Source of the DNA: Endocalyx cinctus
Taxonomy: Eukaryota; Ascomycota; Sordariomycetes; Amphisphaeriales; Apiosporaceae
Assembly (NCBI GenBank): GCA_001600455.1
Contig: BCKC01000012.1
Location: 310,001 to 374,000, forward strand
DNA: 64,000 bases
Reading direction: 5' to 3'
Positions 25,546 to 36,322 of the stretch are shown one piece after another. Numbering within the stretch: position 1 is the first letter of the stretch; every line of letters begins with the position of its first letter. The position numbers and the translations under genes were made by a program. The notes under the pieces were generated by a model. It saw only the letters and a program-made list of their open reading frames with translations, was not told where the DNA came from and did not search any database.

Positions 25546-28500
25546 TTAGGTCAAAGGCCGTAGCATCCCGGCAACCGCTTCATAACCTTTTTGAATTGCT
25601 AGATCGAAGGCGGTCGAGCCGGAATTATTCATAGCTTCTGTATTGGCACCATGCTGTAGTAGAATTCGTGCCACGTCCGCAAATCCCGCCTTGGCTGCGG
25701 CCATCAGTGGCGTCAAGCCACTATGCGTCGCGCCATCGACTTCAGCCCCATTATCAAGAAGTATCTCGGTGAGTTCTTCGTCCCCTTCTAGGGCCGCCCA
25801 GAATAGCGCTGATACCCCGAAATCATCTTTATCGTTGATATCTGCGTCGTGGAAGAGAAGCAGCCTGACGACCGCCTGGTTCCCCACTTCTACCGCGTGT
25901 ATGAGATGCGTGATGCCGTCCTTCTGTCTAGCCTGCATTGAAGATCCTCGGGCGAGAAGCAGCGATACCGCTTCAACTTGCCGTTCCTCTATGGCATATG
26001 AAATCGGCGTGCAACCAGTAAGGTTTGTTGCTTCGATATTTGCACCGTTATCCAGCAAAAGCCGTAACGCAGCAACCGCGCCGTATTTCGCTGCGCAGTG
26101 CAGTGCCGTCTCACCATACGCGTTTTTCTTCTCGAGACTGGCAACGCTTGTAATCAATAACTGGATGGTGGTCATATCGCCGCTTATTACACCGCAGTGT
26201 AGAGGTGTATTGCCAAGTTTTGTGGCCGCCTCTATCTCAGCACCTTGTTGAATGAGTTTATCCACAATAGCGGCGTGTCCTTCTATTGCGGCGCAGCACA
26301 ATGGGGTTGATAGCAGATTGTCCCGCGCTTCCAAATCCGCGCCTTGGCTCAGCAGAAGCTCTACAGTTGGCAGATCTCCTGTTTTGGCTGCATTTGAAAG
26401 TTGGGTGCGGCCGGCAGCGTCTCTTGTATCAATACTCGGACGAAAAATATCGAGGATGAATTGCTTGGCGTGACTATTTTCACGGGAAGTAGTATGAGCC
26501 GTCGATCTCGAAATGGCGACGTCTTTTTCTCTTTCCCAATCCCAGCCACTCAAAGGGACATGACCTCTCGCAATCATGACTTTCGCTGTCGTTTCAACCT
26601 CTTCCTGCAGTTTCATCGCCACCTGCACCTCACCTAGATTCTCGTATGTATATGCCAGCGCCCATTTATTTCGTAAGGTAACCTGATTGTCCTGTCCATA
26701 AGTCATTTCCATTTCTTTTACGGCACTGACTTGCAGCTCCTCGGCCATTTGCCACTTGCCTTGGTTCACGTATACTTCTGATAGGTTTTCCATGGTCAGC
26801 AAGGTTACGGGATGAGCGTGTCCTAAGACTACTTTTGAGGTTGTTAAACATTCGAGCGCGAGGTTTTCGGCCTCTGTCCATCGATTACAGCTTGAAACAG
26901 CTACCGCTAAGTTGTTCATTGCAGTTAGCGTATTAGGATGGTCTTTACCTAGGACCCTATGAGTAATTGCTAGAATGCCCTCAGAAACGTCTACGGCTTC
27001 CTCTAAAAAGCCTTGATTGTGGTATATGTATCCAAGGCCAACTATTTCGTTTAGGGTCATGGGATTCTCCAAGCCAAGAAAGGTTTTCATCGTGTGGACA
27101 GCTTGTAACCTAAGCTTCTCGGCCTCGTGCCAGCGTCCGCAGTGTTGTAAAATCGAGGATAATACCGATTGAACATTTGCGATTAGCAGTTGATCTTTCC
27201 CTGCAGCACTTTCAAGATACCCAAGATCTCTTTTTGTGATTTCCTCTGCCATTTCAGAAACATTTTGGTCTTCGTACGTATTGGCAATGTTACCCGCCAA
27301 CACATGACCGATCTCGTTCAAGTCGATGTACAACGCTCCTGCAATTCCTCTGACTCTTGCAGAACCATTGACTGTCATGCGGATTTGGAGTTCCTTGTTA
27401 ATTTCTTGGATATTTCCCAAAGAAGCGAGAACCGAATGATTCGTTTTTGAATGTCCGAAACCTATGTCGTGGCAAATGGCTAGCTGTACTAGCACGTCTT
27501 GGGATGGATATTGGGCGAATATATCCGTCAGGCATTCGAATATGTAGGACCGTAGTTGATAGTGAGATTTATAAAATGATAAAAGTGAATAATGTAACTG
27601 AATCAAGCATATTAGAAGCTAATCTCAAATAGTGCAAGACAATGATTGCACTCTTACATTGAACTCGTCGTGTGTGGTGCCAAAAGTCTCCTTTCCATCC
27701 ATTTCCGGTATCATATAATAAGACCTAGACTAGATTAATAAATATCATTGAAATGGAATATAAGATTTCTACTCAATAATCTCTCCATTTGGATAAAGGA
27801 GGCGAACATCCCCTTCACGTAAGTTTGGATCTTGGGCAAGTGTCCCGCTGCATAGTTTCGATAAAGCTCTTGCTGTGGAAAAATCTAAGTCTTCGCTGCT
27901 AGCAATGAGCTGCTCTGAGAATGAAACCAAGAGGCCTCTTTGTTTTAACTCAGCCAACAATTTAAAAGGCTTATCCTCCTCGGTAGAGGAAACCAGACCC
28001 GCTGTCCACTTGTTGACTTTGGTGAGGAGAAAGTCCGTGGATAATTGATTTTCAAAAATGAACCATAAGCAAACCATCCCAAAACAAAACATATCCATTT
28101 TATTAGCCTGTTGTGTGGTGAAATCGGGATATTCTACATATTCTGGTGCATACCACGGCCAGGACTGAGGAAGCTTGATGCGGTCTTCTGCATCGAGATA
28201 CCAGACCGAATATCCAAAGTCTGACAACCTCGCAGACCATGACCCATCGCTAGTCTTGAATACGAGAATGTTCTGTGGCTTGATATCTCCATGAATGATA
28301 TCTAGGAAATTATTAGCGCTATTTAAGAGCTCGTGTCAAGTCAAATATGCTCTTACTGTTGTCCTGTATACATGCAAGGGCGCGACCCACATCAAAGCAA
28401 ATCTTGAGACGTTGGCGGATACTGAGCCCTCTCCCCTGAGACGACGTAGCAAAATCGTATAGGTCTCCAAATTCTGTCTTCTCGAATACTAGAACCGGCC

Positions 28501-29023
28501 ACACCTTAACTTTGTTGACATTAATTTGTGTACCCTCAACCAGGTCCTCACTAGTGGGAATATCCCAACCGATCCCCTGTAATTCGAGGATATTTGGATG
28601 GTTTCGAATGGCGGTATGTCGCAATATAGCCATCTCATTAATGATACGTCGAAATATTTCCTCTTCTTCGATTGTAAGCTTATCTTTCTCAGAGACACGT
28701 TTGTAGACAAAACTAGTCTTCAAATTCACCGGGGCTTGATATACGAGACTAGTTCCTCCAATTCCTACCGTCGGTCTTGAGGATTGCCATGTATGTGGTA
28801 AGAATGGGATTCGAAGTTTTTGGGCTACGGCGAGGAAGGTTATGAATGTACAAGGTCTCGAGGTATTTTCCCAAGGGATATCACTGTCGAAAAGGTAGCG
28901 CCTTTCGAATGTAGCGGGGCAAGAAGATTGGTCGTGGGTAGAATACTGAAAGATAATCAGTCAAGCTCTGCACTTTACTCTGCATCTGGAAGGGGTTGCT
29001 TGGCTCACAGCTGTAAGCGCCAT
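25546..29023 (-). CDS. Protein kinase fused to five TPRs and nine ankyrin repeats
   Basis: Five exons (29023-29009, 28945-28357, 28301-27773, 27724-27658, 27597-25546) encode 1083 residues with all phases consistent. The kinase has VGIGGTS, the lysine of VYKRV, HGDIKPQN (Asp207), SDFG and WYAPE, so it should be catalytically competent. After a linker come five 42-residue TPR units (about 540-740), then nine ankyrin units of 33 residues (about 785-1083; examples GNTPLHCGVISGD and GETALHCAAKYGA). The kinase part is close to the neighbouring kinase-TPR protein: the pairs SWPWYAPE/SWPWYAPE and FxxxMxCFWF/FxxxMVCLWF align, and exon 1 is five codons in both. Ankyrin addition or loss therefore separates two duplicates. 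Such three-part proteins are expected to be cytosolic signalling scaffolds; the ligand is unknown. It is transcribed divergently from the tandem-kinase gene. Confidence 0.85.
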
Positions 29024-29267
29024 GTTGGTATGCTTTTTATGTCTCTTATTGATTAAGCTAATAATAATAAAACGATGGCAACTGTTGTATGTATATGGAA
29101 GACAGCTCTCAAGTGACGTAAGCCTGGGGAAATCAGCTTTCATTCAAGCCAATGTAACCCTACCTACCTTAAAAGCTCAGCTTGAAAACTTCTTCCATAA
29201 TAAATCAATCGAGCGCGAAATCTAAATTTATACTTATATTTCACAGGGTCAGTCCAATAATGTTGAA
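29024..29267. promoter_or_regulatory. Divergent promoter between two kinase genes
   Basis: Only 244 bases separate the two start codons (minus-strand kinase-TPR-ankyrin and plus-strand tandem kinase). It must hold both 5' leaders and core promoters, which suggests shared regulation. I see AT-rich stretches near 29040-29080 and 29222-29240 but no element I can name. Confidence 0.5.
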
Positions 29268-32098
29268 ATGGATCATTTCAAATCCGAAATCAAACGTATT
29301 CGCCGTAAAAATGCATCTCGCTACTGGTACGTTCCTCAGTCGTTGTTTTACGACACGATAAGCAAAGATATAATTCACCGTGCATTGTTTGAGGTACCTT
29401 CGTACCAGAGACAGGAAATCGTGGATAAAATATACCGACATGGGCGGAAGCTGCTCGGCATTCTCGTACTCATTGACCAGGCATCCGAACTAAATAAATT
29501 TATTGAAGTCGAACAGCTAGACGCCAAACTCCCATTCTCAATTAAGTCTCTTATTTCCGACTTTAAACTCTCAGAAGAGGCAGCACAAGACTTCGAAGAA
29601 AGACAGTGGGAGTTTATAGCACCCACTTTCCGCCGCGCTACCCTCAATAGGCGTTTCGACACAAATATTATTTTTCCTTTCAAAGAAGAGAAAGAGATCG
29701 GGAAAGGTGGTTTCGGAACAGTCCACGAGGTGACATTGGACTCCGATCATCAGAAAACCGGAGATATCTTCCCGTGCAGAGTAAGTCTATGCGAGGCAGC
29801 CCTTTAAACTTTTAGCCATCGTTATTGATATTTCTCTAGTTCGCACGGAAAGTCTTCAAAATAGGAAAATATTCCTCCCTCAATCATAAGAAAGAGCTTG
29901 AAAATCTCTCTATCTTGAACTACGTTCGACATCCTAACATCGTCGGCCTTTTGGCCTCGTATACTCATGACGGCAGACACAATCTTCTTTTTGAACTTGC
30001 AGATGATGGAACTTTGCATGGATTCTTAAGGACTGCACAGAGGCTTCCGCAATTTGATGCGAACGAGACACTCGTCATTGCCTTGGCCGGGTTATCATCT
30101 GCCCTCGAACTCGTTCATGACTTCTCGGAACGCAAGATAGACCTCGAGCTCATAGGATGCCATCACGACTTTCGCCCGCGTAACATCCTTATCTCCCAAG
30201 CCACTTTCATCTTAGCCGATTTCGGTTTGTCAGTATTTAAAGAACCGACTCAGAATTCCGAAACGCCGTTTAAAAATGGGGGTGATGACTATCTGGCCCC
30301 CGAGTGTATTGATATCAACAACAAGTTTGAAACCGGCATTGTCCGCCGTTCGAGCGATATCTGGGCATTCGGCTGTATTATCGCCGAGATCACTACCTAC
30401 ATGGTAGGTGGCTCCAAGGCAGTCCAAGAACTTTTGGAAGAGAGGAAGTTCAAAGTAAACGGATGGGAAGTCTACTACTTTCACCACGGACCCGGGATTC
30501 CGAGCGAAGCGGTTAAAAACCGGCTTTCCCATATAGCCAACACATTTCCGGGGACGCCATCTCTGCTTATCCAACTTGTCCAGAGAACACTCCATGTGGA
30601 AGAGTCGAAACGGCCAAGAGCAAGAGAAGTGACCTTCCAGCTACGTCTTATTGCCTTAAATGAAGTGGCGACTACTATAGACCACTTGTTTCGCGATATC
30701 AGACAGGACAACGACACCCTGGATATGCTTCTTGAGCACTTAAAATTTACCTCATGGAGATATTCTATGGGAATCTTAGACGTAGTCGAGCTTTCAAGTT
30801 CACAAAACGAGAGTATCTGCGACACCATCTTACACTTTAGTCATATTATAGAAGCCTTATTTGAGTTACGTGAGGAATTGAAGTTATGGCATCCAGAAAA
30901 GGAAACTTCACGGGGTGTACTCTTTTCTTCCCTCTTAGAGCTTAACGACGGGTTGAACAACTTTCTGAGCCGAGATCAGAAACTGACGGCGAGACAATAT
31001 TTCGATATTGCCATAATGCACGAGAATGGTGACCTGGTAGAAATGTCTAAAGACTCGGAAGAAACCAGCACGCCACTCGAAATGGAGATTCGCATACGTG
31101 CAAATATCAAACACGTTAATGATATACTAACGGAGAATGAAAGCTCCGAATCTCGTCAACTACAAATCGACCGAAGCAATATCGAGTTATGCTCCAAGTT
31201 TGGCGATCATCACCTGGGCCGATACGATGATGGAAGGGCGGTACGCTCCGTGTGGGTGGAATGGCGAAAGTACGGGCGACATGAGTCAAATGATAAGACC
31301 ATGAAATTATTATATGGGCGTGCGGCTGGGGTGGCTGAACTACTATCTCAGGAGAAACCGCCATCTTTCCGAGCACTCCGCTGCGCTGGATTCTTCCACG
31401 AGCCAAATCGCGCAGCATTCGGGCTCGTCTTCGATATCCCTAAGCCAGAGATTTCTGAAGGTTTAGTGAGTCCAAAATCTTTACAGCAAGTCATTGAAGC
31501 TAGTGTAGATCGGCCTCGCTCGTGGCCAGATCTCGACGATAGATTCAAGCTCTCTTATTATCTTGCCACATCGTTACTTCAGCTACACACCGTTGGATGG
31601 TTTCATAAAAGTTTGGCCTCTTCAAACATCGTATTTTTCCCTGAAGGGGACGATACACAAAGTCATTTCATCCAGAATCCCTTCCTAGTGGGTTTCAATC
31701 ACAGTCGACCCGACGATCCACTTGGATTCACCTCTGGTCTAGGTGAGACGGATTATAGACACTATCAGCATCCCACATATATCAAAGAAGGGTCCGGGTA
31801 CCTTCCAGAGTTTGACTACTACGGCCTGGGAATTGTACTGTTAGAAGTTGGGCTCTGGTCGCCTCTGAGTCAAATAACTAGGAAATGGAACGGCTCGTTT
31901 GAAGAGAGACGTCAGAAACTACTTCGCGATCGAATTCCCCTGCTAAAGAAATATATGGGAAAAGGATATTATGAAGCAGTCAAGTTCTGTATCCAAGGTG
32001 ACTCTGTTGGGCTGGCGTCAGGGAATACGGGAGTTCAGATCCGACTACTGAGGTTTAGGGAGCATGTAGTTGCTCGACTTCAAGGGTCATTCAATTGA
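29268..32098 (+). CDS. Tandem protein: active-type kinase plus C-terminal pseudokinase
   Basis: Two exons (29268-29780, 29840-32098) encode 923 residues. A helical N-terminal region (1-140) is followed by a kinase with GKGGFG at 145-150, Lys178 in VFK, CHHDFRPRN with catalytic Asp281, ADFG with Asp298 and APE at Glu326, all intact. A long helical linker leads to a second kinase-like domain (about 650-900). There the catalytic loop reads GWFHKSLASSN (residues 757-767) with no catalytic Asp, and the DFG position reads LVGF, so it is a pseudokinase. This C-terminal domain is the type found in fungal HeLo/prion-inhibition-and-propagation proteins (YYGLGIVLLEVGLW). No HeLo or amyloid motif is obvious. 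The intron removes a frame break right after the glycine loop. Fungal paralogues are functionally uncharacterised; a regulatory or immune role is inference. Confidence 0.85.
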
Positions 32099-32497
32099 TA
32101 TGAGTATCAACTTGAGATTTTCCGTTAAGTTATTAGCTCTCTGAGACAAAGTATACTGAAGCATGATATATATATATATATATATCATTTTTTCTTTTGG
32201 TGCTTATATTGGTTGCTCGATTTTCATGTTGATACTTCGAAGCAGAGTTTCGCGAACTAGCCGTTCTGGATGCTACTATTTTATAAAGTAACGTCTTAGG
32301 CAAGCTGGATACTGTATCAAACTAAGGAAACCAGATTCTGCATGAATAACTGTTAGCTACCTTCATATGTCTGTTACCGAGTATACGTATATCCTGCAAC
32401 CATAGCCTATTATGTGAACGACATGACCGCCGAAACGCCTCCTTACTAACACACCCAAAGAGCCTAAAAGATCAAATTTACTTCTTCTTCAGAATGA
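32099..32497. other. Intergenic between convergent genes
   Basis: 3' flanks of the tandem kinase (plus) and the CorA-like gene (minus). It contains the (AT)11 microsatellite at 32166-32187. Confidence 0.6.
32166..32187. repeat. (AT)n microsatellite
   Basis: Uninterrupted alternating A/T for 22 bases just past the tandem-kinase stop codon. Confidence 0.9.
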
Positions 32498-34378
32498 TTA
32501 TACATGGCAAGAACCCATTCTCCTTTCCCTCCAAGTCACCCACCACAGCATCAGTATCGTGATAATCACCAGCAGCAAAGTCGTGAGAGCAGCAATCCAT
32601 ATCTCGTGGTGGATATGCAACCCTGAATCCACTGCATCACTACTAATCCCACCGTCATTGTTATCGAACCAAACAAACGTAGTGCTGAAAAAGGACTAAA
32701 CGATAATAAACATTGGTTAGAGAGACTCTATTTGAGTGGGATAAGACGAATGTACGGTCACCAAGTTAGCAGGCAAGTAGAACATGGCAACTACTGTAGC
32801 AATACGTGTAGTGCGAGAATCTTGGTACGTTTTGTCGGCCAGAGCGTTCATTGCTTTAGTCTCCTTGGCGTCATTCTCGGCAATCTTCGTGAGTGCTAGA
32901 CCGTTTTCGTGCTGAAGTTCCTGTCTGTGAAGCCGCAAGATATCATCGTACTACAGAAAAAAGAAGAGCCATCATTAGCGCGTAAGCTTTCTCTTTTCGG
33001 AGTTCATTGAGAAATACCCACCATTAAACCGATATCTTTCGAAAGACTCAAAAGTTTTTGTACTGTTTTCTTGTGAGTTTTTAGTTCATTTGCAATATTA
33101 CTTAGTTCTCGCTGAAAATGGTCATGGGCTGATTTAGAAAGCTTGCCGGTTTTGGCTACCGTATTTTCGTGTACACGTATGGTCACCAGTGTATCTAAGG
33201 TGTTTTCCAGGATTGAACGACTGTGGTGAATTTTCTTTCTCAAGGTGTGAATCCGCTGCCGAGAAGAAAAGTCCACGCTAAATTCGATGTATGGCTTGTA
33301 TATCGCTATTTCTTCGTTCTAGTCCGTAATTAGGTGATAAGATTCCTGGATATCAAATTAAAAGGGAGCAAAGCTTTGACTCACAAGGGTTTTAAGTCTT
33401 CCAGAAATATAATTCAAGTAATCTCTCCAACCCGAGACACCGATATCGAGGTAATATAGGTGCATATACATCGGGTGATATTCGTGGATCTTACTACTAT
33501 TTTCCAAGTTGGACATGAAGAGTACTGGAGGGTGTATAATAGTCCAAGCGGATTGATTCATGTCCAAATAGTACGTTTGATGGATGGCCGACTGGCGACA
33601 AGACCATGGATCTTCAATATTTCGTCCATGACGCTCGAAGTGGCGAATATTATAGCAGAGGTCTGTAGTTTCAAGGGTTAGCATCACCTCATATTATAGT
33701 GAGTTAGCCACACGGCACTTTACGAGATGTATTAGGTTTGGCTTTGACATTTACGCCTTTCCCTGCATGCGAAAATTGACTATAGCAACTCATGAAATCT
33801 TCATCCCACGATGACTGTTTTCTCCCCATACCCATGATAATCTTCAGGAAAAGAGGGCTCATAGTCGTAAGGTTGTAGAGAGACTGAAACATTTCGACAG
33901 TGATATTCATACGACTCCATGAATTGTAACGTGTTACGATACTGCGAGGTGACTTGTTAATTTGATAGTATTCAACCTACGTCCTGACACGGCTAGCTCA
34001 CATACAATAGGCGTGATGACTGAGTAGATAAGTTATACTGCGTTTTATTGTACTCTGTGGTCAGTCCTTATTCTGGCCTATACTTCTAGGTGGAACGACA
34101 TAACGTACGTGCAAGTCATTCAGTGATGACATCCATTCTATCACAGGACCGTTGACTTTGGGAATTGATACAAGGGCTTGTTCGTGAGATGGATGACAGA
34201 TAGATCCCATTTTGACAACTCCGACCTTACAAGTATCATCAGATGCAAATAGTTGGGCCACTCTTGCTTCAAATTCTGTCCAGAACGGTATTGGTCCATG
34301 TGTGGTTACTACATCTTGAAACGTACTAGAAAAAGGGGATTTCGCCGTGTTGGGAGTTGAAAGACTCGCTGAGGTCAT
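32498..34378 (-). CDS. CorA-like two-helix membrane protein
   Basis: Six exons rebuilt: 34378-34109, 33976-33724, 33662-33385, 33318-33022, 32950-32756 and 32695-32498, giving 496 residues in consistent phase. The C-terminus has the fungal CorA-like pattern: a long helix, the DSRTTRIATVVAMFYLPANL segment leading into helix 1, an acidic loop and helix 2 (IWIAALTTLLLVIITILMLWW) with a short charged tail. The middle carries the family's RHFERHGRNIEDPWSCRQ segment and a long coiled-coil-prone stretch. True CorA transporters have a GMN motif in the loop between the two helices; I do not see one, so ion transport is doubtful. Fungal members often lie near or are fused to ankyrin and NLR-type proteins. 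The first intron (GTACGT donor) is the least certain: reading on in frame hits a stop soon after. Confidence 0.7.
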
Positions 34379-34892
34379 ACTGTTTGAACAAATTTATCCT
34401 GAAGCTGTTTCTCTATTTTAAGGGTTATTCCTGGGTGTCTAAGTAATTACCCGAAATTTTTATAGTATAAAGGTAGTTTATGAGTCTTGTTCCCTTTTTC
34501 TTTCACATTTTATTTCTTACGTGTCTCTTTTTTGTTTCCTCGGAAATAGCGGTTCATGTGAATTCCTCGCTCGTCAAATCATGACATTCTTGAAGCTTAC
34601 GATCCATGTACCTGCCTGAAGTGGTTGAAAGTAAGGCTATGAAGGTGGCGGTGAGCCCCGAAGGCATACTAAATAGTATGCAAGAGCATAAAATAATATC
34701 GACACACGGGCGTGAAGATTAAAAGTGAAAAAGCCGCATTAATTCCATCATTATCTAAAATTTCTTACGGACCTCCCTAGCCCTTCGTTTTCCCCCATCC
34801 CAATACTAAAAAAATATACTAGTCTCATCTGACATTATCATAATCGCTCAAGACGCCCACAATTTCAATCAAAATTTCTACTTCGGTACACG
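34379..34892. other. Intergenic, no gene seen
   Basis: Divergent 5' flanks of the CorA-like gene and the candidate small gene. AT-rich, with pyrimidine tracts near 34494-34545 and 34775-34800 that are typical of fungal promoters. Confidence 0.5.
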
Positions 34893-35177
34893 ATGGATGA
34901 AGTAACGCGACTTGAGGAAAAGTATGTGGACCGGAAGAAGCTAGATAGCCTCCTTCAGCGGCTGTTTGAAAGTAACTACAGTGTGAAGGTATTTACCTAG
35001 ACATACATTTACATGCCGATCTGCTAATGAATATGATAGAGCCAAGGTGATATAATAGAGGTTAAGGCTTCCCGAAAGCTAAGCGACGTGAGAATATCTC
35101 TTAAAATATAATTAGGATGGCATTGTACTAACGATTACTGATAGAGTGAAATTGAGTCTGTCACTGACAATAAGTAA
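34893..35177 (+). CDS. Candidate 58-residue three-exon small protein
   Basis: Not recognised. Three short exons, 34893-34988, 35040-35087 and 35145-35177, each keep frame exactly (32, 16 and 10 codons plus stop). Both introns have GT donors, a CTAAT or CTAAC branch site and a TAG acceptor at fungal spacing. The product is highly charged and helical (starting MDEVTRLEEKYVDRKKLDSL) with no signal peptide or membrane segment. Without splicing the first exon runs only three more codons to a stop. The coincidence of two good introns and three in-phase exons is what supports it. It is too short for ordinary gene finders. It could also be the 5' end of a decayed longer gene. Confidence 0.45.
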
Positions 35178-36322
35178 AGGTGAGAGTGGATTTTGTCGAA
35201 AGTTATCAGCGACCTGCTAAGTTGATGTGTCTTGGAGAGACCATTATGCTCACAACTGGTGTCATGCTAGTCAACCAATACGACATACCCCTCAATGTGG
35301 CTGTTCATAAACGAGAGAAGCCTCAGTATTCAAAGTTAGGCAATGCTAGGTAATGGTTTCGGTGAAGTACACGAACTGCACTGCATGTAACATTAAGCAG
35401 GCTGTCTTGGTTATGGTCGCCCAGAATAAGAGTCAATTTGCACAAGTATTACTGTATGGTAGCATCGTGGATAGAATTAAATGCGACTCGTGGTTTTGAC
35501 TAGCCACGGCCGAGGGGAATGACCGCTGTACGGAGTAAGGTTTTTCCTGCTGATGTTGGATCACTTAAGAAAGCTGAAAGAAAAGACATTCAGTGCAAAT
35601 AGCCGTATTTTTTTTTTTTTTTTTTTGGATTGACTAGAGGAATAGATTCTTACTCATAGTGGGATCTTAGGCATTCGAAAAGCGAATCCCAAGGTAAAAG
35701 GGATTAAATATATGAAATTATAACTCTATACGGGCTTTCTCTCGATTGAAGTTGGAAATTCTTCAAGAAATATCCAAATGTATAAGAATGCTTGCTCAGG
35801 CTTACATAAATCATTGCATCTAAGCCTCTGATTGGCCAACCCCTTTTCAACTGGCACTGACACTATACACACACTATTGGGTGGTATATACGATATACCG
35901 TGAGTCTATATAAATGAGCAATTGACTGTGAAGGGAATTACTCTAGGCTGTTAGTCAGATATCTCCAAGATATTATACGTAGGGCGTAAGGTGTGGTAAA
36001 GAGAGTTCAGGTAGGTAATTACATGACGTAACGAGGGAATAGGGGAACGAGCTGCGTAAAGCTTCTATGGATATTTACATCTGTGGACTTGAAGAAAGTC
36101 TTAATAGCTGATTATAGATTACTACTCTATACTGGTCGATTTTTCCTCTAATGGATATACGTTTGATTAAATATAACTGATATACTTTCATAGATTCGCG
36201 GTTTTATAGAATTATGAGTTCATAATTATTTCTTAATAATTTATAGTTTTAAAATTATCTACTAAAAATATTGCGTAGCATTACGTATTGGAGGGATCGT
36301 ACTGCGGAAAATAAGGCATTTT
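35178..36322. other. Intergenic, no gene seen
   Basis: AT-rich sequence with a T19 run at 35608-35626 and a very AT-rich segment (36110-36270) just past the permease stop codon. No coding signal. Confidence 0.55.
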
